Positions 39,109 to 44,152 of a DNA stretch of 44,152 nt are shown here, one piece after another. The notes beneath the pieces were generated by a model that saw only the letters and a program-made list of their open reading frames with translations, had not been told where the DNA came from and did not search any database. Both the position numbers and the translations under genes were made by a program. Source of the DNA: Plastoroseomonas sp036499545 (GTDB taxonomy: Bacteria; Pseudomonadota; Alphaproteobacteria; Acetobacterales; Acetobacteraceae); assembly GCA_036499545.1 (NCBI GenBank), contig DASYDR010000104.1, positions 1-44,152 of the forward strand, written 5' to 3'. Positions within the stretch are counted from its first letter, which is position 1, and each line of letters starts with the position of its first letter.

Positions 39109-39789
39109 TCAGGGTTCCGCGCGGATCAGGTAGCCGGCGTTGCGGACCGTATGGATCAGCGGCTTGTCGAAGCCCTTGTCGAGCTTCTGGCGCAGGCGGC
39201 TGACATGCACGTCGATGACGTTGGTCTGCGGGTCGAAGTGGTAGTCCCACACCTTCTCCAGCAGCATGGTGCGGGTCACCACCTGGCCGGCATGGCGCAT
39301 CAGGTGCTCCAGCAGCCGGAACTCGCGCGGCTGCACGTCGATGCGCTTGCCTGCCCGCGTCACGGTGCGCGACAGCAGGTCGAGCTCGAGATCGGCCACG
39401 CGCAGCTTGGTCGCCGGCGCGTCGGAAGCGGGGCGGCGGCCCAGCGCCTCGACCCGCGCCAGCAGCTCGGCGAAGGCGAAGGGCTTGACCAGGTAGTCGT
39501 CGCCACCGGCCTTCAGGCCCTTCACCCGCTCATCGACGGCGGAGAGGGCGGACAGGAACAGGACCGGCGTCTTGTTGCCCTGGGTGCGCAGCGTCTCGAC
39601 CAGGCGCACGCCATCGACACCGCCGGGCAGCATGCGGTCGAGCACCATCATGTCGAACTGCTCGGAAGCGGCCAGGAACAGGCCGTCGCGGCCATTGGCG
39701 GCGTGCTCCACGGTGTGGCCGGCTTCCTGCAGGCCCTTGCGGACGAAGCGGGCGACCTCGACGTCGTCCTCAACCAGAAGAATGCGCAA
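39109..39789 (-). CDS. OmpR-family response regulator
   Basis: 226 residues. Receiver acidic pocket LLVEDD, phosphoacceptor Asp51 (MMVLDRMLPGG), switch Lys in DYLVKPFAF, and winged-helix DNA-binding domain ending NVIDVHVSRLRQKLD and IHTVRNAGYLIRAEP. Partner of the kinase downstream. It resembles the other regulator of the window (3944-4624) closely in length and layout, so the two systems may be paralogous. Starts 98 bases after the HtrA gene stop. Confidence 0.95.
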   Translation of the reverse strand: MRILLVEDDVEVARFVRKGLQEAGHTVEHAANGRDGLFLAASEQFDMMVLDRMLPGGVDGVRLVETLRTQGNKTPVLFLSALSAVDERVKGLKAGGDDYLVKPFAFAELLARVEALGRRPASDAPATKLRVADLELDLLSRTVTRAGKRIDVQPREFRLLEHLMRHAGQVVTRTMLLEKVWDYHFDPQTNVIDVHVSRLRQKLDKGFDKPLIHTVRNAGYLIRAEP

Positions 39790-39887
39790 TTTGGCGGCCC
39801 TCTACGGCACAAGGTGAAACAGAGTCTAGGCGTGGGCGCAGGGGAGCGCCAGCGGAGCGGTGAGCGGCGTAAGCTAGGCAGCCATGC

Positions 39888-40943
39888 TCAGCCATTGGTC
39901 GCCGGCCGGCGGCCGATCTGGACCGCGACCTCCTGCTGGCGGCCTTCGCGGAGCAAGGTCAGGCGCACCGTCTGCCCCGGCGGCAGCAGGGCGACCCCGC
40001 GCACCAGGCTGCGGGAACCTTCCAGGCGTTCGCCGTTGAGCTGCACCACGACGTCGCCCTGGCGCAGCCCGGCGCGGGCGGCGGGGCTGCCGCGTTCGAC
40101 GCCCATCACCAGGGCGCCGCGCTGGCCGCGCGCCATGTCCGCGGCATCCTGGACCGAGACGCCGAGCCAGCCGCGATCGACGCGGCCGCCGCGGATGAGC
40201 TGCTCGATGACCGGGCGCGCGAGGTCGGAGGGCACGGCGAAACCGATGCCGGCGGAGGCGCCGGAAGGCGAGTAGATGGCGGTGTTGATGCCGATCACCT
40301 CGCCCGCGGTGTTGAACAGCGGGCCGCCGGAATTGCCCGGGTTGATGGGTGCGTCGGTCTGCAGGAAATCGTCGAAGGCACCGCCGATGTCGCGGCCGCG
40401 GGCGGAAATGATGCCGGAGGTGATGGTGCCGCCGAGCGCGAAGGGATTGCCGGCGGCCAGCACCCAGTTGCCGACCCGCATCGCGGCGGAGGCGCCCCAG
40501 GGCACGGTCGGCAGGCTGCGGCGCGCCTCGACCTTGATCAGCGCCAGGTCGGTCAGGTCGTCGACCGCGACGACACGGGCCTGCAGCTCGGTGCCGTCCT
40601 GCAGGCCGACGGTGACGCGGCTGGCATTGCCGATGACATGGTTGTTGGTGACGATGAAACCCGTCGCCTCGATGATGAAGCCGGATCCGGCGCCCGTGGT
40701 CTGCGGGCCGCGGAAGCGGTCGCGGAACTGGCGCTCCAGCGGCGTGCCGCGCAGTTCGGGCGGGACGCGCGGGCTCTCGGTGCCGGTCACGGAAATGTTC
40801 ACCACCGCCGGCAGGATCCGTTCCGCCAGGTCTGCGAAATCCGGCAACAGGGCGCCGCGCTGGGCGAATGCGGGAATGGCCGGAAGCAGCACGGAAGCGG
40901 CAAGGCCGCTGAAAAGCACGCGGCGGGTGGCGATTGCGGCCAT
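39888..40943 (-). CDS. HtrA/DegP-family serine protease with one PDZ domain
   Basis: 351 residues from the ATG at 40943. An RR-containing signal sequence (TRRVLFSGLAASVLLPAIPAFAQ) exports it. The trypsin-like domain has His102 (VTNNHVIG), Asp132 (DDLTDLALIKV) and Ser205 (NPGNSGGPLF). One PDZ domain follows (about 255-340, GWLGVSVQDAADMARGQRGALVMGV), making it DegS-like in layout rather than a two-PDZ DegP. It degrades or senses misfolded envelope proteins. It precedes an OmpR-type regulator and kinase, suggesting control by that system. An in-frame TTG at 41021 is unlikely. Confidence 0.92.
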   Translation of the reverse strand: MAAIATRRVLFSGLAASVLLPAIPAFAQRGALLPDFADLAERILPAVVNISVTGTESPRVPPELRGTPLERQFRDRFRGPQTTGAGSGFIIEATGFIVTNNHVIGNASRVTVGLQDGTELQARVVAVDDLTDLALIKVEARRSLPTVPWGASAAMRVGNWVLAAGNPFALGGTITSGIISARGRDIGGAFDDFLQTDAPINPGNSGGPLFNTAGEVIGINTAIYSPSGASAGIGFAVPSDLARPVIEQLIRGGRVDRGWLGVSVQDAADMARGQRGALVMGVERGSPAARAGLRQGDVVVQLNGERLEGSRSLVRGVALLPPGQTVRLTLLREGRQQEVAVQIGRRPATNG

Positions 40944-41074
40944 GGCGCGAGTGGAGTCCTGTCGATTCGTGGGCGAAAGCGCCCTTGCGGGCAATGTGCG
41001 TGCGGAACTTGCCGGCTTCAACCGCGGGCCGGTAACCCGTTTCGCTTCGTATTAAAACGCCTCGAACGCCGAAC

Positions 41075-41160
41075 GCCGCGCCTCCGCGCGGCCTTGCGTC
41101 GCCGCACGCGCGGCGGGCCGGTCGTCGAACCGGCCCCTCGATATTACTGCGGGACGCAGT
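41075..41160. repeat. Cluster of four hairpins at the hrpB 3' end
   Basis: Four stems stand close together. GCCGCG/CGCGGC is at 41075-41092, and CGCCGC/GCGGCG at 41100-41115. GGGCCGGT/ACCGGCCC is at 41115-41136. ACTGCG/CGCAGT is at 41146-41160, whose last base is part of the hrpB stop codon (41160-41162). No T-tract. It lies between hrpB (ends 41160) and the HtrA gene (starts 40943), both on the minus strand, so it can end hrpB transcripts. Confidence 0.7.
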
Positions 41161-43598
41161 CAGCCCGCATGGGCCGGATCCTCGGGCCAGGCATGCTTCG
41201 GATAGCGGCCGCGCATCTCCTTGCGCACCTCGGCCCAGCTGCCCGCCCAGAAGCCGGCCAGGTCGCCGGTGACGGCGATCGGCCGGCCAGCCGGGGAGAG
41301 CAGGGCGGCCTGCAGGGGTACCCGGCCGCCGGCCAAAGGCGGCAGCCGCGCCAGGCCGAACAGATGCTGGGCCCGGGCTTCCAGGGTCGGCACCTCCCGC
41401 GCATAGTCGATCGCGGCGGACCGGCCGCCGGGCAGCGCGACCCGGACGGGCAGGGCGGCATCCAGGGCGCGGCGCCGATCATGGGGCAGCGTGCCGGCCA
41501 GCACCTCGTGCAGGTCGATGGCGCCGAGCTCGCTGAGCCGGGTGCGGCCGGCGCACCAGGGCGCCAGCCAGTCGCGGGCGGTGGCGGCCAGGCTGGCATC
41601 GGCCAGGTCGGGCCAGGCCTCGCCCTCCGCCCGGCGCATCCAGCCGGTCCGGGCCTGGAGCTGGCGGGCCGCGTCGGACCAGCGGAGGTCGCGCAGCCCG
41701 CGCTCGGCGGCGGCCATGGCCAGCGCTTCGGCGATCAGGGCGGGATCGACACTGTCGAGGGGCGCTTCCTCCAGCACCAGCGGGCCGAACATCAGGCGGC
41801 GGCGGGCCAGAATGGCGCCGGTGCGGGCGTCGAAGCTGGCGCCTTCGACCCGGCGCAGCCGGTCCGGGAAGCGGGTTTCCAGGATGGCACGATCGAGCGG
41901 GGCCGCCATGCGGATCCGCGCCTCGGTGCCTTGCAGCTCCAGGTCGGCAACGGCCAGCAGCGCCGATTTGCGCAGCGGATCGGTCACCGGCAGCCGGGCG
42001 CCCTGGCCGGAGGCGAGGCGGAAGGCGCCTTCCATGGTGCCGCGGCGGGCCGCGATCCGGTCGGGGAAGCCGGCGGCCAGCAGGGCGCCGGCATCGCCCT
42101 CCGCCGCGGTGCCGCCGGGCACGCCCAGGCGCCGGCGATGCATGGTCGCGGCGCGGCGGATGCGGGCGACGGCGCCGCGATCAGCCGCCGCATCGTCGCG
42201 CCCCTGCAGCAGGTCGAGCCGGAGATGGATGTCGGCGGGCGCCTCCCGCCCGCGGATCGGGTCGCGCTCCTCCAGCAGGGCGGCGAGGTCGGCGGCCAGT
42301 GCCGCTTCGCCTTCATGCGCCGCCTCCAGCATCATCCGCGCCAGGCGCGGATGGGTGCCGAGGCGGGCCATGCGCCGGCCGGTCGCCGAGATGCGGCCTT
42401 CGCCGTCGAGCGCGTCGAGGTCGCGCAGCAGGGCGCGGGCGGCGGCCAGCGCGCCACCCGGCGGCGGGTCGAGGAAAGCGAGGTCCGCCGGCGCGGCACC
42501 CCAGGCGGCGCAGTCGAGCACCAGGGATGAAAGCTCGGCCTCCAGGATTTCCGGCCGGTCGGATGGGGCCAGGCCGCGATGCAGGGCCTCGGTCCAGAGG
42601 CGGTAGGCGATGCCGGGCGCCTCGCGCCCTGCGCGGCCGGCGCGCTGCTCGGCGGCCGCGCGGGAAATGCGCAGCGTGGCGAGCCGCGCCAGCCCGGTCG
42701 CGGGGTCGAGGCGCGGGGCGCGGCGGAAGCCGCCATCGACCACGATCCGCACGCCCGGGACGGTCAGCGAGGTTTCGGCGATCGAGGTCGCCAGCACGAC
42801 CTTGCGGCGGGGACCGGGCGTCAGGGCGCGATCTTGCTCGGCCGGCGGCAGCTCACCATGCAGCGGCAGGACATCGGCATCGAGCCCGGCGAGGCGCTCG
42901 GCGGTGCGCCGGATCTCGCCCCAGCCGGGCAGGAAGGCCAGAATGTCACCAGGATTCGCGCGCAGCGCTTCCCGGATGGTGCCGGCCATGGCTTCCGGCA
43001 GGTCGCGGACATCGGCCAGCTCGCGCGGGCGATGGACGATGCGCACCGGATGGGCGCGGCCCAGGCTTTCGATGACCGGAGCGCTGTTCAGCAGGCCGGC
43101 GAAGGCGCCGCCATCGATCGTCGCCGACATCGCCAGCAGCCGGATCTCCGGCCGCAGCGCCGATTGCAGGTCGAGGCAGAGGGCCAGCGCCAGGTCGGTG
43201 TCGAGGTTGCGCTCATGCGCTTCGTCGAAAATGACGCCGGCGACGCCTTCCAGCCCCGGATCGGATTGCAGGCGGCGGACCAGCAGGCCTTCGGTGACGA
43301 CCTCGACCCGGGTGGCGGCGGAGACGGCACGGTCGAGCCGGGTCGACAGGCCGATGGTCTGGCCCGGCACCTCGCCGAGCGTGGCGGCCATGCGCCGGGC
43401 GGCGGCCCGGGCGGCGACGCGCCGGGGTTCCAGCAACAGCAGCTTGCCGTCCGCCGCCCAGGGCTCGTCCTTGAGGATGAGCGGAACCAGGGTGGTCTTG
43501 CCGGCGCCGGGCGGCGCGATCAGCACGGCATTGGGGCCGGCGCGCAGCGCCTCGGTCAGGGCCGGGACGGCCTCGCGCACGGGAAGGGTATCGGACAT
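41160..43598 (-). CDS. hrpB: ATP-dependent helicase HrpB
   Basis: 812 residues, DEAH-box superfamily 2 helicase. Walker A is APPGAGKTTLVPL (residues 28-40), DEAH is at 125-128 (IFDEAHERN), motif III is SATIDG and motif VI AEQRAGRAGR. The C-terminal HrpB-specific part ends with RYPKHAWPEDP. HrpB is a widespread putative RNA helicase of unclear role; it is not the type III secretion HrpB. The ATG at 43598 is in a good position. It precedes the hairpin cluster that touches its stop codon. Confidence 0.94.
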   Translation of the reverse strand: MSDTLPVREAVPALTEALRAGPNAVLIAPPGAGKTTLVPLILKDEPWAADGKLLLLEPRRVAARAAARRMAATLGEVPGQTIGLSTRLDRAVSAATRVEVVTEGLLVRRLQSDPGLEGVAGVIFDEAHERNLDTDLALALCLDLQSALRPEIRLLAMSATIDGGAFAGLLNSAPVIESLGRAHPVRIVHRPRELADVRDLPEAMAGTIREALRANPGDILAFLPGWGEIRRTAERLAGLDADVLPLHGELPPAEQDRALTPGPRRKVVLATSIAETSLTVPGVRIVVDGGFRRAPRLDPATGLARLATLRISRAAAEQRAGRAGREAPGIAYRLWTEALHRGLAPSDRPEILEAELSSLVLDCAAWGAAPADLAFLDPPPGGALAAARALLRDLDALDGEGRISATGRRMARLGTHPRLARMMLEAAHEGEAALAADLAALLEERDPIRGREAPADIHLRLDLLQGRDDAAADRGAVARIRRAATMHRRRLGVPGGTAAEGDAGALLAAGFPDRIAARRGTMEGAFRLASGQGARLPVTDPLRKSALLAVADLELQGTEARIRMAAPLDRAILETRFPDRLRRVEGASFDARTGAILARRRLMFGPLVLEEAPLDSVDPALIAEALAMAAAERGLRDLRWSDAARQLQARTGWMRRAEGEAWPDLADASLAATARDWLAPWCAGRTRLSELGAIDLHEVLAGTLPHDRRRALDAALPVRVALPGGRSAAIDYAREVPTLEARAQHLFGLARLPPLAGGRVPLQAALLSPAGRPIAVTGDLAGFWAGSWAEVRKEMRGRYPKHAWPEDPAHAG

Positions 43599-43643
43599 CG
43601 CGCGCGGTTTAGCGGGGTTTGGGGGCCGCGTCGCCCGGCGCGA

Positions 43644-44129
43644 TCAACGCCGGCGCGGTAGCGTCACCTGCGGGAAGACCTGGATGTCCGGATGCGCGGC
43701 ACCCGGCAGGTCGGCCGGCGGCTGGTCGCAGGCCGGGCGGAGCGTGCCGCAATCCCAGGCGAAGTGCTCGCCGCGCCCGGTGAGCTGCCCGCCCCGCTCG
43801 AAGCGGCAGGCGCAGAGCCGGCCCGCCATGCAGGCGACCTGGCCCTCGCGCGCCGGGCCGCAGCGGGCCGGATCCGGGGTGGCGGGCAATGGCGTGGCCG
43901 GCAAGGGGGCGACCGCCAGCGGGGCGCCGGGCATGGGCGGCGCCTGGGTCGGCAGCGGCTCGGGCGTCTTGCCGGTCTCGATGGCCGGCTCGGGCAGGGC
44001 TTCGACGGCGGAAGGGCCGGTGATGGCGGCGGGCTCGCGCGGCGGCAGCGTGCCCGGCCCGAGCAGCGGCTGCAGATCCTGCGCCACAGCCGGCAGCGCG
44101 ATCAGCAGGAAGACGAGGAAGCGCCACAT
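43644..44129 (-). CDS. Exported Pro-rich, Cys-rich hypothetical protein
   Basis: 161 residues. A signal peptide (MWRFLVFLLIALPAVAQ) ends near residue 17. A Pro/Ala/Leu-rich linker of about 70 residues follows. The C-terminal part has six cysteines (RCGPAREGQVACMAGRLCACRF, FAWDCGTLRPACDQ) and could form a compact disulfide-bonded domain. No family recognised. It starts 46 bases upstream of hrpB and on the same strand, so the two may be cotranscribed. The gene starts near the window edge at 44129; upstream neighbours are unseen. Confidence 0.75.
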   Translation of the reverse strand: MWRFLVFLLIALPAVAQDLQPLLGPGTLPPREPAAITGPSAVEALPEPAIETGKTPEPLPTQAPPMPGAPLAVAPLPATPLPATPDPARCGPAREGQVACMAGRLCACRFERGGQLTGRGEHFAWDCGTLRPACDQPPADLPGAAHPDIQVFPQVTLPRRR

Positions 44130-44152
44130 GCCATCATCTTGCGCGCACGATC

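Noticed and set aside
37285..40275. Nearly 1000-codon plus-strand frame opposite the kinase, regulator and HtrA genes
   Set aside because: It crosses several genes with clear catalytic motifs on the other strand and has none itself.
41160..43598. HrpB as a type III secretion regulator
   Set aside because: Sequence is a DEAH-box helicase; the shared name is coincidence and no secretion genes are near.
1..44152. Insertion sequences, prophage or integrase genes
   Set aside because: No transposase, integrase or terminal repeats with target duplications were seen.

Overview
The window is GC-rich bacterial chromosome, and the gene order points to an alphaproteobacterium. The block dnaA - rpsT - enoyl-CoA hydratase - mutM - ubiE - coaBC - dut is a known alphaproteobacterial arrangement. 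The high GC, the orphan Bug-type binding protein and the many small lipoproteins would suit a Roseomonas-like member of the Acetobacteraceae. That family placement is inference from style and synteny, not from a search.

Layout. Positions 1-9.5 kb hold accessory genes: a DUF882 murein peptidase, a tail-anchored peptide, an SDR and a crotonase-like protein, an amidohydrolase, an OmpR/kinase pair, a DUF1003 membrane protein, an unrecognised 453-residue acidic protein and two tiny exported proteins. 9.8-14.9 kb holds a GntR regulator divergent from an SLC13-like permease, then a UvrD-type helicase translationally coupled to an HExxH lipoprotein-like protein. 14.9-22.4 kb is catabolic and envelope material: lipoproteins, an LLM flavin oxidoreductase, a dienelactone hydrolase operon, a ModA-like protein, an Asp/Glu racemase-like protein, YghU and an AldA-like dehydrogenase. 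22.6-31.5 kb is the replication block on the minus strand (gyrB, recF, dnaN, dnaA, rpsT), interrupted between dnaN and dnaA by two plus-strand genes. 31.7-36 kb is crotonase and mutM (minus), then the ubiE-coaBC-dut operon (plus). 36-44 kb is an MFS permease, an HtrA - response regulator - kinase - small exported protein run, the helicase HrpB and a proline-rich exported protein.

Working together: DnaA, DnaN, RecF and GyrB serve initiation, clamp loading, repair and supercoiling. Dut and MutM keep uracil and oxidised purines out of DNA. CoaBC and UbiE make coenzyme A and quinones. The HtrA/two-component run looks like an envelope-stress module.

The most unusual feature is not a protein. Several housekeeping genes end in compact trains of perfect hairpins that lack T-tracts: dnaA, dnaN, the crotonase, mutM and hrpB. 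One hairpin family of about 50 bp is present four times: three in tandem at the dnaA 3' end, where the last arm overlaps the dnaA stop codon, and one after mutM. Also notable: a perfect 16-bp palindrome where the rpsT ribosome binding site should be; a MutM zinc finger without its usual fourth cysteine; an SDR with Val at the catalytic Tyr position; a CoaBC without the usual CoaC cysteine; and no ubiB between ubiE and coaBC. I saw no tRNA, rRNA, insertion sequence or CRISPR array. A clearly novel multi-gene system was not identified.
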